Positions 25,436 through 34,296 of a DNA stretch of 64,000 nucleotides are shown here, in pieces. The translations under genes and the position numbers were made by a program. The DNA comes from Streptomyces coeruleorubidus. Its GTDB lineage: Bacteria; Actinomycetota; Actinomycetes; Streptomycetales; Streptomycetaceae. The stretch is taken from assembly GCF_008705135.1 (NCBI RefSeq), contig NZ_CP023694.1, forward strand, positions 6,243,001 through 6,307,000. Direction: 5' to 3'. Numbering within the stretch: the first letter of the stretch is position 1; every line of letters begins with the position of its first letter. Below the pieces are notes generated by a model. The model was not told the origin of the DNA. It saw nothing but the letters and a program-made list of their open reading frames with translations, and did no database searches.

Positions 25436-26239
25436 ATGGACGGACTGCGCGTCATACCGACCTGGCGGCACGGTCAGGAACGGCTGTACGTCTGCCTCCC
25501 GGACGGCAGGAACATCGCCTGGTACGACCGTGAGGCGGGCCGGGTCAACCTGCTGGCCGAGGACCGTGAGGACGACGTGCTCCGGGCCCTCGGGCCCTTC
25601 GTCACCGGCCCGGTCACAGTGGGGCCGCCCCCGGTTCCGACCCCGGCTGAGCTCGCCCGTCTGACCCTGCACCCCGACGACGACCTGGCCCCCAACCGCC
25701 CCGGCGAGGCCCTCCTCGTCGCCCTCGACCGCGACCCCGGCCCGACCCACCGGCTGCGCCCCGACCCCCGCCGCCGGGCCCTGGAGGCGGAGCAGACGGT
25801 CGGTGACGCCTTGGACCGCCTGGACGGCGCGGGCTGGCACGCCGTGCACTCCGTCCCGCTCCCCGGCGGCCTCCGCATCCACCACCTGCTCATCGGCCCC
25901 GGCGGGCTGTTCGCCCTGCACACCCTGTACGCGCGCAAGCAGCGGGTGACGGTCGCCGACCCCCTGGTCACCCTGGGCCGCCGCGAACCGACCGCCCTGC
26001 TCCGCCGCGTCCGCGCCGACGCCGACCGCGCCTCCTACGCCCTGACGGCGGAGGTCCGTCCCGTGCTCGCCCTGGTCGGCCCGACGGCCGTGTCGGTCCC
26101 GGCCGCGCCCCGCGAGGTCCGCGTCCTCACGGACCTGGACGTGCAGACCCTGGCCCGCCAGGGCGGCGTCCTGAAGCCGGCGGACGTGGAGGCCCTGCAC
26201 GCGATGGCACGGGACCGGAACACCTGGACGCGAGTGTGA
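25436..26239 (+). CDS. NERD-domain-like protein with degenerate active site
   Basis: 267-residue protein. Residues about 115-200 match a NERD (nuclease-related) domain: EAEQTVGDALDRL, then IHHLLIGPGGLFALHTLYARKQRV. In active NERD enzymes the corresponding stretch carries an Asp before the VGP strand and a Lys after the next strand; here those positions are His and Leu/Tyr, so nuclease activity is doubtful. The ATG at 25436 is the first Met of this frame. Its stop converges on the LigD gene. Confidence 0.7.
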   Translation: MDGLRVIPTWRHGQERLYVCLPDGRNIAWYDREAGRVNLLAEDREDDVLRALGPFVTGPVTVGPPPVPTPAELARLTLHPDDDLAPNRPGEALLVALDRDPGPTHRLRPDPRRRALEAEQTVGDALDRLDGAGWHAVHSVPLPGGLRIHHLLIGPGGLFALHTLYARKQRVTVADPLVTLGRREPTALLRRVRADADRASYALTAEVRPVLALVGPTAVSVPAAPREVRVLTDLDVQTLARQGGVLKPADVEALHAMARDRNTWTRV

Positions 26240-26294
26240 GGGCGTGCCGTCGAGCCCCTGACACAGGGCGTCCCGTCCGGCCTCCTGGCGCCCC

Positions 26295-27176
26295 CTAAGG
26301 CAGCCGGCCCGCGCTGCCCGGCTCGAGGAGCGGTGCGAGCAGATCGCCGTAGTCCTGTACCCGGGGTGCGATGTCGGTCGCGTGGAAGTCCAGGCGGCCG
26401 GGCGATCCGCACTCCTCGACCTCCTCCCAGGTCACGGGCGCCGAGACGGTCGGCTCGGGGCGGGCCCGGAGGGTGTAGGGGGTCGCCGTGGTCTTGCGCG
26501 CGGCGTTCTGGCTCCAGTCGACGAAGACCTTCCCGGGCCGCAGATTCCTGGTCATCCGGTGCAGCGCGAGCCGGGGCATGGCCTTCTCCGCCTCGACGGC
26601 CAGCGCCTTGGCGTACTCGGACACCCGCTCCGAGGACGCCCCGCGCACGGCGGCCAGCAGATGCAGCCCCTTGGACCCGGAGGTCTTGGCGTAGGCCTCG
26701 ATGCCGTCCGCCGCGAGCCGTTCCCGCAGCCACAGCGCGACCTCGCAGCACTGCACGATGCTCGCGGGCGCTCCCGGATCCAGGTCGAAGACGATGCGGT
26801 CGGCCTCGTCCGGCGAGTCGACGAGCCACTGGTGCGTGTGGAACTCCGCGACGAGGTTGGCCGCCCACATCAGGCTCGGCAGGTCCTGCACCAGGACCAT
26901 CCGCGAGGGTCCCTCGACCCGCGGCACCTCGGCGGTGGTGACCCAGTCGGGCGTACCCGGCGGGACGTTCTTCGTGAAGAACACCTGTCCGTCCGGCCCG
27001 TCCGGATACCGCAGGAAGGACACCGCCCGATCGCGCAGATGGGGTAGCAGGACCTCGGCGACGGTCGCGTAGTAGTGCAGCACCTCGCCCTTGGTGAAGC
27101 CGGTGGCGGGGTACAGCACCTTCTCCAGATTGCTGAGCGGGAGCCGTCGCCCCTCCACCACTGTGATAGGCGCCAT
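26295..27176 (-). CDS. ligD: LigD-type polymerase/primase for NHEJ
   Basis: 293-residue stand-alone polymerase domain of bacterial LigD (archaeo-eukaryotic primase fold), the enzyme that fills in and adds ribonucleotides at double-strand breaks. Motifs visible are GFTKGEVLHYYATVAEVLLPHL, FDLDPG (metal-binding Asp pair), and SGSKGLHL, plus LRPGKVFVDWSQNAARKTTATPYTLRARPEPTVSAPVTWEE. No ligase or phosphoesterase module is attached, as in other streptomycetes where these are split genes. It is divergent from ku with a 63-bp shared promoter region, so the two are probably co-regulated. Confidence 0.96.
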   Translation of the reverse strand: MAPITVVEGRRLPLSNLEKVLYPATGFTKGEVLHYYATVAEVLLPHLRDRAVSFLRYPDGPDGQVFFTKNVPPGTPDWVTTAEVPRVEGPSRMVLVQDLPSLMWAANLVAEFHTHQWLVDSPDEADRIVFDLDPGAPASIVQCCEVALWLRERLAADGIEAYAKTSGSKGLHLLAAVRGASSERVSEYAKALAVEAEKAMPRLALHRMTRNLRPGKVFVDWSQNAARKTTATPYTLRARPEPTVSAPVTWEEVEECGSPGRLDFHATDIAPRVQDYGDLLAPLLEPGSAGRLP

Positions 27177-27239
27177 ACGATAAGAATCCCACGCTAATCG
27201 TGACAAACACTCCCGAGAGTGACCGGAAGGGTGCTGCAC

Positions 27240-28274
27240 GTGAGATCCATCTGGAACGGCGCCATCTCCTTCGGACTGGTCAGCATTCCGATCAAGCTGG
27301 TGAACGCCACCGAGAGCCACTCGATCTCCTTCCGCCAGATCCACACCGAGGACGGCGGCCGCATCCGCTATCGCAAGTTCTGTGAGCTGGAGGACCGCGA
27401 GGTCACCCAGGGGGAGATCGGCAAGGGCTACGAGGACGCGGACGGCTCGATCATCCCGATCACCGACGAGGACCTGTCCAGCCTGCCGATCCCGACGGCC
27501 AAGACGATCGAGATCGTCGCCTTCGTCCCGGCCGACCGGATCGATCCGCTCCAGATGGACGCCGCGTACTACCTCCAGGCGAGCGGAGCCCCGGCGGCGA
27601 AGCCGTACACCCTGCTGCGGGAGGCGCTCAAGCGCAGCAACAAGGTGGCGATCGCCAAGTTCGCCCTGCGCGGCCGGGAACGCCTCGGCATGCTCCGGGT
27701 GGTCGGTGACGCCATCGCCATGCACGGTCTGCTGTGGCCGGACGAGGTCCGCGCCCCCGAGGGCGTGGCCCCCGACGCGGACGTCACGGTCCGGGACAAG
27801 GAGCTGGACCTGGCCGACGCCCTGATGGACACCCTGGGCGAGGTCGACCTGGAGGACCTGCACGACGAGTACCGCGAGGCCGTCGAGGAGGTCATCGCCG
27901 CGAAGGCCTCCGGCGAGGCCCTGCCCCAGGCCCCCGAGCCGGCCGCGGGCGGCAAGGTCCTCGACCTCATGGCGGCCCTGGAGAACAGCGTCCGCGCGGC
28001 ACGCGAGTCCCGGGGCGAGGAGGCCGAGCACGCCGAGGTCAAGTCGCTCCCGCAGCGCGAGACGGCCCGCGCGGCGCCCAAGCAGACCGGCGGCAAGAAG
28101 TCGGCGTCCACGGCGAAGAAGACGGCGGCCAAGAAGACCACGGCATCCGCGAAGAAGTCGACCGCGAAGTCCGGCCAGGGCACGAAGAAGACCGCGTCGA
28201 AGAGCGCCGCGTCCAAGAGCACCGCGAAGAAGACGCCCGCGAAGAAGGCGACCCCGCGCAAGCGCTCAGCCTGA
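27240..28274 (+). CDS. ku: Ku DNA-end-binding protein
   Basis: 344-residue Ku homodimer subunit of non-homologous end joining. The core (about 1-255) begins SIWNGAISFGLVSIPIKLV and carries the ring-forming beta barrel with EIVAFVPADRIDPLQMDAAYYL. The last 80 residues are a Lys/Ala/Thr-rich tail (KKTAAKKTTASAKKSTAK), typical of actinobacterial Ku proteins and thought to contact DNA. The GTG at 27240 is chosen because GGAAGGG ends 8 bases upstream and the core motif follows directly; an in-frame start at 27219 has no such site. Confidence 0.97.
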   Translation: MRSIWNGAISFGLVSIPIKLVNATESHSISFRQIHTEDGGRIRYRKFCELEDREVTQGEIGKGYEDADGSIIPITDEDLSSLPIPTAKTIEIVAFVPADRIDPLQMDAAYYLQASGAPAAKPYTLLREALKRSNKVAIAKFALRGRERLGMLRVVGDAIAMHGLLWPDEVRAPEGVAPDADVTVRDKELDLADALMDTLGEVDLEDLHDEYREAVEEVIAAKASGEALPQAPEPAAGGKVLDLMAALENSVRAARESRGEEAEHAEVKSLPQRETARAAPKQTGGKKSASTAKKTAAKKTTASAKKSTAKSGQGTKKTASKSAASKSTAKKTPAKKATPRKRSA

Positions 28275-28294
28275 TCCGCACCCGGCCGCACCCC

Positions 28295-30103
28295 TCACGG
28301 CGCGTACGTGATGTCCGGCCGGGGCGGCGCGGCCATGCCCGCCCCGAGGAAGTAGTCGACGTGGTGGGACTGCATGTAGCCCTTGAACGTCATGGCGTTC
28401 CGGTAGGCGGGGTTGTGGGCCAGGGTGTACAGCCGGTGGGGCGTCGGCTGGTTCGTCGTGAAGACGATCAGTTCGTCGTAGGACGCGTTGGTGTACACGG
28501 CCTCCTCGCGCCAGTCGCCGAAGAGGTCGCCGACGAGGGTGGGTCCGCCCTGGGCGGCCCTGACCGCGCCGTGGTTCCAGGTGCTGACCAGCCGGGGCAG
28601 GCTGCCGCTCGGTGTGGGGCGGGCCGGGTCCCACTTCTCGATCTTGCCGTCGTTGAGCAGCTCCATGGTGAGGTCCCCGTCCCACCACAGACCCAGCTGC
28701 GGCCAGGGGCGCAGCGAGGTGTCCGGCTCGGTGAGCCGGTTGGCGGCCGCGTTGTAGAGACCGGAGAAGGACCAGACCTCCATGCCGGGGAAGCGCGGGT
28801 CGACGTCACCCGCCATGCCGCGTCCGACGTCGGCAGGACCACCGCCGTGCCGCCAGATCACGTTGCCGGTCGCGGCGTCGTAGTGGTACTCGAGCAGACC
28901 GCTCGGGTTGTCCTGCTGCACGCCGTAGCCCTCCAGGCCCGGACGGCCCGGGTCGATGTCGGCGATGTGGAAGCGGTCGCCGTGGACGATGCCCTTCGGC
29001 CCCATCGAGTAGCGCAGCGAGCCGTTGCCGCCCAGCACGAACCCGATCTCGGCGACCTCGTCCGTCCCGTCGCCGTCGACGTCCACGGCGCGTGTGTTGT
29101 GCCCGTCGGGCGCGTCCTGGCCGCCGCGCTCCCACGTCCACTGGCGGTCCAGTGAGTCGCCGTCGAACCTCCAGGCGCCCATCATCAGGTTGAAGGCCCC
29201 GTCGTTCCGCCGGTTCTTCATGAAGGCGACCAGGCTCGGCGTGCTGCCGTTGAGGTACGCCACCCCGAGGCGCGCGGCCATCGGGCCGTCCGCCAGGTAC
29301 GTCGTGGGGACGGCGGACCAGTTGCGGAGTGCTCCGGTCCGGCCGTCGAGTACGGCCATGAACTGCCGCGCGTCGTTCTCGTGCGTCCAGGTCGTCCCGT
29401 CGCCGAACCTGACCCCGTCGGCGATCCGCAGGGCGACCTCCGCACGGCCGTCGCTGTCGAAGTCGTAGACCGTGACGCCGTCCCAGTGGCCCAGGTCGAT
29501 CGCGGACGACCCCGGCTCGATGTTGTCCTGGTTCAGGCTGTTCGGTCCCAGGTCGACCTCCCAGAGGAAGTCGCCGTCACCGCTGTACGCCTCCAGCTTC
29601 TGCGGGGAGGTCTGCCGGTCGACGACATAGTCGTACTCGCCGTCACCGTCGAGGTCGCCGGCCCAGACGAACTTCACCGCACCGCCGGGCCGTAACGGCA
29701 CCCGCACCACGGGCTCCACGGCATGACCGGCCGACAGCGTGAAGGCACCGCTGGGGGCCTGCTCCTGACCGCCGACGACCGGGGTCACGCGGTAGCTGTT
29801 GGAGCGGGTGAGATCGGCCGTGGAGTCGGTGTAGTTCGTCCCGCCGGTCAGCACACCCGAGTTGAGCTTCACGTACGCGCCGCCGGCCGTGGACCGGTAC
29901 ACGTTGAACCCGATGCCCTCCGGGTCGAGCCCCAGCAGCCGCCAGGAGACCAGGACCTGGGTGCTGCCGGCGCGTACGGCCACGACGCCGCGGCCGAGGT
30001 TCTCCATCACGCGTGCGGCCTTCACCACCGGGGCGGGGCTCGCGGCGGCGACGGTGAGTGTGGCGCAGACGGCCAGGGCCGTCGCCGTGATCCTCATGCG
30101 CAT
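28295..30103 (-). CDS. secreted rhamnogalacturonan endolyase-like protein (PL11)
   Basis: 602-residue exported polysaccharide lyase. The signal peptide (MRMRITATALAVCATLTVAAASP) precedes VMENLGRGVVAVRAGSTQVLVSWRLLGLDPEGIGFNVYRS, the N-terminal fibronectin-like region of PL11 enzymes. The eight-bladed propeller contains multiple DLDGDGEYDYV, DFDSDGRAE and DVDGDGTDEV calcium loops. YesW/YesX homologues cleave pectin rhamnogalacturonan I. The gene is monocistronic. Two AAGCGTTT-containing sites upstream resemble LacI-family operators. Confidence 0.92.
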   Translation of the reverse strand: MRMRITATALAVCATLTVAAASPAPVVKAARVMENLGRGVVAVRAGSTQVLVSWRLLGLDPEGIGFNVYRSTAGGAYVKLNSGVLTGGTNYTDSTADLTRSNSYRVTPVVGGQEQAPSGAFTLSAGHAVEPVVRVPLRPGGAVKFVWAGDLDGDGEYDYVVDRQTSPQKLEAYSGDGDFLWEVDLGPNSLNQDNIEPGSSAIDLGHWDGVTVYDFDSDGRAEVALRIADGVRFGDGTTWTHENDARQFMAVLDGRTGALRNWSAVPTTYLADGPMAARLGVAYLNGSTPSLVAFMKNRRNDGAFNLMMGAWRFDGDSLDRQWTWERGGQDAPDGHNTRAVDVDGDGTDEVAEIGFVLGGNGSLRYSMGPKGIVHGDRFHIADIDPGRPGLEGYGVQQDNPSGLLEYHYDAATGNVIWRHGGGPADVGRGMAGDVDPRFPGMEVWSFSGLYNAAANRLTEPDTSLRPWPQLGLWWDGDLTMELLNDGKIEKWDPARPTPSGSLPRLVSTWNHGAVRAAQGGPTLVGDLFGDWREEAVYTNASYDELIVFTTNQPTPHRLYTLAHNPAYRNAMTFKGYMQSHHVDYFLGAGMAAPPRPDITYAP

Positions 30104-30133
30104 GACAACCCTGTCTCCCTCACGCCAGCGATT

Positions 30134-30221
30134 GAAGCGTTTTCACAGCTGTGATGGAAGCACCGAGCTGAGTACCCGTCAATACTGGCGGAACGGCACG
30201 ATCCCCGACCGGAAACGCTTA
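30134..30221. promoter_or_regulatory. two LacI/CRE-like sites upstream of the PL11 gene
   Basis: GAAGCGTTTTCAC (30134-30146) and, inverted, GGAAACGCTTAC (30210-30221) share the AAGCGTTT core typical of LacI-family operators in streptomycete sugar genes. The first lies about 30 bp upstream of the PL11 start. No LacI regulator gene is present here. Confidence 0.45.
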
Positions 30222-30235
30222 CAGGGCATGGGCGA

Positions 30236-30805
30236 TCAGCGGTGCTCGGAGACGAGCACGGCGCGAGTGCCGGGCTCCAGCGCCTGGAAGACGTGCGGCA
30301 CGTCGGCCGGATAGCAGATGTAGTCGCCCGGGTGGAGTTCCACCGGCTCGTCGGCGACGCCCACCACGGCCCGGCCCGCGCTGATCACGACGTGCTCGAC
30401 GACTCCGGGCGGGTGCGGCGCCGAGGAGCGCCGCGGCCCCGGCTCGGCGGCGACGCTGTAGACGTCCCGCCGGGCCCCGGGCGGGGAGGCGGCCAGGAGC
30501 GTGGCCCGGTAGTCGCTCTGCTCGGACCCGACGGCCGGCCCTTCCCCGGCCCGGATCACCTGGACCTGCGGCCGCGACACGGCCACCAGCCGCGAGAAGG
30601 GGATCCCCAGGGCCACGCAGAGCGCCCACAGCGTCTCCAGGCTGGGATTCCCGGTGCCCGACTCCAGCTGGGAGAGCGTGGACTTGGCGAGCCCGGCCCG
30701 GCGGGCGACCTCGGTGAGGGACAGCCCCGCCCGGACGCGTTCCGCCCGCAGGGACGCGGCTATCACTTCGATCGGGGGTTTGGGGGCGGGGCCGGTGTCG
30801 GACAT
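30236..30805 (-). CDS. XRE-cupin transcriptional regulator
   Basis: 189-residue regulator with an N-terminal XRE HTH (IAASLRAERVRAGLSLTEVARRAGLAKSTLSQLESGTGNPSLETLWALCVALGIPFSRL) and a C-terminal cupin_2 domain (ISAGRAVVGVADEPVELHPGDYICYPADVPHVFQAL). Cupin-XRE proteins often control the adjacent divergent amino-acid transporter; here that is azlCD. An array of four operator-like repeats begins five bases upstream of its ATG, so autoregulation is likely. Confidence 0.94.
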   Translation of the reverse strand: MSDTGPAPKPPIEVIAASLRAERVRAGLSLTEVARRAGLAKSTLSQLESGTGNPSLETLWALCVALGIPFSRLVAVSRPQVQVIRAGEGPAVGSEQSDYRATLLAASPPGARRDVYSVAAEPGPRRSSAPHPPGVVEHVVISAGRAVVGVADEPVELHPGDYICYPADVPHVFQALEPGTRAVLVSEHR

Positions 30806-30809
30806 GGGG

Positions 30810-30895
30810 TGTTCGCTCCAGGGGGCATTCGTTCGTCTTGACGAACATCGTAAGCCGTGTTCACTATAAAAAACATGCGTTCGCTCTGGAGAACA
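30810..30895. promoter_or_regulatory. array of four 18-bp operator repeats
   Basis: Four 18-bp copies of a partly palindromic motif: 30810-30827 (tGTTCGCTCCAgggggcA), 30830-30847 (cGTTCGTCTTGACGAACA), 30858-30875 (tGTTCACTATAAAAAACA) and 30878-30895 (cGTTCGCTCTGGAGAACA). All follow GTTC-N8-GAAC-like symmetry; copy 2 has perfect 7-bp arms. Start-to-start spacing is 20, 28 and 20 bp, so two pairs lie on one face of the helix. They cover the region between the XRE-cupin gene and the first codons of azlC. Confidence 0.75.
30838..30867 (+). promoter_or_regulatory. predicted azlC promoter, probably leaderless transcript
   Basis: TTGACG (30838-30843), an 18-bp spacer and CACTAT (30862-30867) place the transcription start about 7 bases downstream, at or next to the azlC ATG (30875). 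The -35 lies in operator copy 2 and the -10 in copy 3. Confidence 0.5.
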
Positions 30896-31573
30896 CCGAA
30901 GGGTCGCACACTGGAGGGCCCGCTGCTCCGCGACATCGCGCTGGTCTGCCTGGCGGTAGGTGTGGTCGGCCTCTCGTACGGCGCCGTCGCGGTCACGTCC
31001 GGGTTCGCCTGGTGGTTCCCGGTCCTGATGGGGGTGCTCGTCCTCGCCGCCTCGTCCGAGTTCCTGTTCGTCGGGATCATCGCCGCCGGGGGCAGCCCGA
31101 TCGCCGCGCTGCTGGCCGGACTGCTCGTCAACGCCCGCCATCTGCCGTTCGGTCTTGCGGTACCCGACGTCCTCGGGCGGGGCCGGCGCGGAGCCCTCGG
31201 CGCACATCTCATGAACGACGAGACGGTCGTCTTCGCCCTGGCCCAGGACGAGCCGGAGCGCAAGAGGGCCGCGTACTGGCTCTGCGGCCTGGGCATCCTG
31301 GTCTGCTGGCCCGTCGGCGCCGCGCTGGGCGCACTGCTCGGCAGCGTCGTGCGGGACACCGGCGCACTCGGCCTGGACGCCATGTTCCCCGCGGTGATCC
31401 TGGCGCTGACCCTGCCCGCGCTGAAGGACAGGCCCCTGCGGCGCACGGCACTGTCGGGCGCGGCTCTGGCCCTGACCGTCACCCCGTTCCTGCCGGCGGG
31501 CCTGCCGGTGCTGCTGGCACTGGCCGCGCTGCCCCTGTTCGCCGCCGAGACGAAGAAAGAGGCGAGGCAATGA
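30875..31573 (+). CDS. azlC: AzlC-family amino-acid exporter, large subunit
   Basis: 232-residue membrane protein of the AzlC/YgaZ family, which with AzlD exports branched-chain amino acids or analogues. The helix DIALVCLAVGVVGLSYGAVAV is followed by SSEFLFVGIIAAGGSPIAALLAGLLVNARHLPFGLAV, the conserved NARH..FG motif, and HLMNDETVVFAL. The ATG at 30875 has no Shine-Dalgarno sequence and is predicted to be at the 5' end of its mRNA; a GTG at 30857 would add six residues. The stop overlaps azlD (ATGA). Confidence 0.93.
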   Translation: MRSLWRTPKGRTLEGPLLRDIALVCLAVGVVGLSYGAVAVTSGFAWWFPVLMGVLVLAASSEFLFVGIIAAGGSPIAALLAGLLVNARHLPFGLAVPDVLGRGRRGALGAHLMNDETVVFALAQDEPERKRAAYWLCGLGILVCWPVGAALGALLGSVVRDTGALGLDAMFPAVILALTLPALKDRPLRRTALSGAALALTVTPFLPAGLPVLLALAALPLFAAETKKEARQ

Positions 31574-31902
31574 GCGCCGCCGTACCGCTGCCGCCGACGC
31601 TGGCGGCGATGCTCGCCCTCGCGGCCGGCACGTTCCTGCTCCGCCTCTCCGGGCCGGCCCTGCGCGCGAGAATCACGCTCCCGGAGCGCGCCGGGAAACT
31701 GCTGGAGGTCTCGGCGGTCCTCCTGCTCGCCGCCCTGGCCGCCACCTCCGCCCTCACCGAGGACCACGTCTTCACCGGCCCCGCCCGACCGCTCGGGGTC
31801 CTGACCGGCGGAGTTTTCGCCTGGCGCAGGGCCCCGTTCCTCGTCGTCGTGCTGGCGGCGGCGGGCACGACGGCACTGCTGCGGCTGGCGGGAGTTCGGT
31901 GA
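31570..31902 (+). CDS. azlD: AzlD-family exporter small subunit
   Basis: 110-residue protein with four hydrophobic segments, including AAMLALAAGTFLLRLSGPALRARITLPERAGKLLEVSAVLLLAALAATSAL and PFLVVVLAAAGTTALLRL, the usual size and layout of AzlD/YgaH. The ATG overlaps the azlC stop by 4 bp. It converges with the Asp23/Gls24 gene. Confidence 0.93.
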   Translation: MSAAVPLPPTLAAMLALAAGTFLLRLSGPALRARITLPERAGKLLEVSAVLLLAALAATSALTEDHVFTGPARPLGVLTGGVFAWRRAPFLVVVLAAAGTTALLRLAGVR

Positions 31903-31927
31903 CACTCTCTCCGGCGGACCTGGATCC

Positions 31928-32431
31928 TCAGGCGACGCGCCGGCTCTCCTGCTCGGACTCGCCCTCGCCTTCGTCCTCCTCGTCCGGCAGATGGACATCG
32001 CCGACGGCGATGTTGACCTCGACGACCTCCAGCCCGGTCATCCGCTCCACCGCGTTGATGACATTCGTCCGGATGTCCGCGGCGGTGTCGGCGATGGCGG
32101 CGCCGTACTCGACGACGACGTCGAGGTCGACGGCGGCCTGGCGCTCACCGACCTCCACCTTCACTCCTTGAGTGACCCCGGTGCCCCCACCGGGCACCCG
32201 CTGGCGCACGGCACCGAAGGCCCTGGTCACCCCTCCACCGAGGTTGTGCACCTCGGGGATCTCCCGGGCCGCCATGCCCGCGATCTTGGCCACGACCGTG
32301 TCCGCGATCGCGGTGCTTCCGCGGACCTCCGGGGGAGCGGTGCCGTCTCCTCTGCGCCCCTGCGGTGCCGTGCCCGCGTCCTGCTTTCCCGTCCCAGGGG
32401 CGCTGTTCCTGCGCTGTGTGGTCTCCGTCAT
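31928..32431 (-). CDS. Asp23/Gls24-family envelope stress protein
   Basis: 167-residue protein with an Asp23 domain (about 40-150): GSTAIADTVVAKIAGMAAREIPEVHNLGG and VKVEVGERQAAVDLDVVVEYGAAIADTAADIRTNVINAVERMTGLEVVEVNIAVGDVHLP. The acidic C-terminus is DEEDEGEGESEQE. Members are soluble or membrane-tethered and linked to cell-envelope or alkaline stress. The ATG at 32431 has GAGG eight bases upstream; the GTG at 32440 is an alternative. Confidence 0.92.
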   Translation of the reverse strand: MTETTQRRNSAPGTGKQDAGTAPQGRRGDGTAPPEVRGSTAIADTVVAKIAGMAAREIPEVHNLGGGVTRAFGAVRQRVPGGGTGVTQGVKVEVGERQAAVDLDVVVEYGAAIADTAADIRTNVINAVERMTGLEVVEVNIAVGDVHLPDEEDEGEGESEQESRRVA

Positions 32432-32555
32432 GACCGTCACCTCGATGATCGGTGCGGGGTATGAGCAGTGTCGTTCCTATCCACCCGTATCCACCGTAGA
32501 GCACTGGTGCATATGGGGCGAAAGTGCCCGGATGCCTGAACGCTCACGACCCCCG

Positions 32556-33824
32556 TCAACGATCTTGCGCGGCGGCGGGCGCGGGCACCGCGGCATCACG
32601 GCCCAGCAGATCACGGCAGGCGAAGGCGACGAGGGCGGCGACCAGCGCCGTGCCGAAGGCCGCGGCGAAGACGCCGCGCGGACCGGCCGGTTCCATGAGC
32701 AGGCCGCCCGCCTGCTGCCCGAGCGCGTCGCCCACGACGGTGGCCACGGAGGCCCAGGTGAACGCCTCGGTCAGGGACCGGCTGTCCGCCACCGTACTGA
32801 CCAGGGTCATCTCGCACGCGGCCGTGAGCGCGATGGGCACGCTGCCCACAGCCAGCGCGAGCGCGAGTGTCAGAGGGCTGGTCGCGAGCAGCGGCAGCGC
32901 TGTGCCGAGGGCGAAGGCGAGTATCAGCCGCGGGAAGCGCAGATGCACCGCGACCTCGGACTGGGAGCGGCCCAGCCACAGGGCGCCCACGGCGCTGCCC
33001 ACGCCCCAGCAGGCGTACACCAGGCCGGTGCTGTCCCGCGAGCCGTGTGCGTCGACGAAGGCGGGGATGGCCAGCGTCATCAGCCCGATGGGTACGGCGC
33101 CGAGCACCATGACGCCGGCCAGCGCGAGCATCGGCTGCGACCGCAGCGGCCCCAGCAGGCTGCTCCGGCCGGTCTCGCCGTCCGCGTCGCCGGCTGCCTC
33201 GGCTCCTGCCGCGCCGTCCGTCTCCTCCGGTACGCGGACGAGGGCCAGCCCGATCGCACCGGCACCGCCGATCACCGCGACGACGGTCAGCGCCCTCCCG
33301 GCGGAGCCCGTCAGCATCAGCGCCGCCAGCATCAACGGCGCCCCGATCACCAGCACTTCGGTGAGCAGCGCTTCCCACAGGTAGGCGGTGTCCCGCTCGT
33401 CGTCCCGGAGTGGCAGGCGGGCCCACAACGACCGCATGCAGGCGTTCGCCGGGGGCAGCACGACACCGGCGAGCATGGCGAGCAGCGGCTGTGCCCAGTC
33501 GCCGGGCCCGGTCGTCCACACCAGCGCGGCCAGCGCCGTCGGGTAGAGGACACCGGTCAACGGCAGCACGGTCCTCCGCCCCCGCCGGTCGGCCCAGCGC
33601 GCGATGAGCGGGCTGCCCAGCGCCATGCCGACGGTGTAGAGCCCCGAGACCAGACCGGCCTGCGCGTAACTGCCGCCCTGCTCGCGTACGACGAGCACCA
33701 TGGCGAGGGACATCAGATAGACCGGCAGCCTGGAGACCACGCTCCACCAGGCGGGGCCCGCGACATGGCGGCGCGTGAGCAGGGCGGCGAGACGACGGGT
33801 CAGGCCGTTCGGCTTGGCTTGCAT
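32556..33824 (-). CDS. MFS transporter
   Basis: 422-residue major facilitator with 12 helices; the helix 2-3 loop has the MFS signature RWADRRGRR. It is clearly paralogous to the exporter at 40433: both share SRLPVYLMSLAM versus GRLPLYLVSLAL and DERDTAYLWEALLTEVLVIGAPLMLAALM versus DERSTAYSLESVFAELFVIGGPLLLSALM. Because of this kinship and its position at the edge of the nucleoside cluster it may be a second exporter or a self-resistance pump, but a stand-alone housekeeping role is equally possible. The ATG at 33824 has AGGA three bases upstream, a poor spacing. Confidence 0.9.
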   Translation of the reverse strand: MQAKPNGLTRRLAALLTRRHVAGPAWWSVVSRLPVYLMSLAMVLVVREQGGSYAQAGLVSGLYTVGMALGSPLIARWADRRGRRTVLPLTGVLYPTALAALVWTTGPGDWAQPLLAMLAGVVLPPANACMRSLWARLPLRDDERDTAYLWEALLTEVLVIGAPLMLAALMLTGSAGRALTVVAVIGGAGAIGLALVRVPEETDGAAGAEAAGDADGETGRSSLLGPLRSQPMLALAGVMVLGAVPIGLMTLAIPAFVDAHGSRDSTGLVYACWGVGSAVGALWLGRSQSEVAVHLRFPRLILAFALGTALPLLATSPLTLALALAVGSVPIALTAACEMTLVSTVADSRSLTEAFTWASVATVVGDALGQQAGGLLMEPAGPRGVFAAAFGTALVAALVAFACRDLLGRDAAVPAPAAAQDR

Positions 33825-34296
33825 ATGTCCTGTTCCGTGATGGCCCGGTGCGGGCGGCGTGCGAGTGCCGGCGCGGGGCGGGAGGCGCGGCAGTTCCTCC
33901 CGGGAGGCGACCGCCGTACGCATACCCGTGGCAGGCGGTGAACTCGCATGCGGGACCGGTACCGCCGTGATCGCGGTCGCGCTCCGGACGCCTCCGGTCG
34001 CAGAACCGGGGTGCCCTATGCTACGGCGTGCTGCCAACGGGGCACGGACGGCTGGCAGTTCACACCGCTCACAGTGATCGACAGTGGCCGCACGCCAGAT
34101 CCTGTGTCTGCTCTTCAGCGCGGACGGTCAGGTCCGCGAGACGCCCGAACCGGCATGGGACGAGGGCCGGGTGGACCGCCGCCGGTGAGTGCGGGAGTGT
34201 GGGGCTCGCTCGGCGGGTCCCGGTGCGTCACCGGGGCCGCGGCCACGCGTGCGGTGCGCCGTGTGGACGGCGGCCCGGGTGCCCCCTGGCGAGGAG
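33825..34296. other. 472-bp intergenic region at left edge of nucleoside cluster
   Basis: No convincing gene. A 34-codon GTG frame at 34084-34188 has reasonable codon use but no ribosome binding site; the longer frames on either strand look like non-coding GC-rich sequence. The MFS promoter should be near 33830-33900. Confidence 0.5.

Noticed and set aside
29381..30154. Plus-strand frames across the PL11 gene
   Set aside because: Shadows; the minus-strand protein has a signal peptide and calcium-loop repeats.
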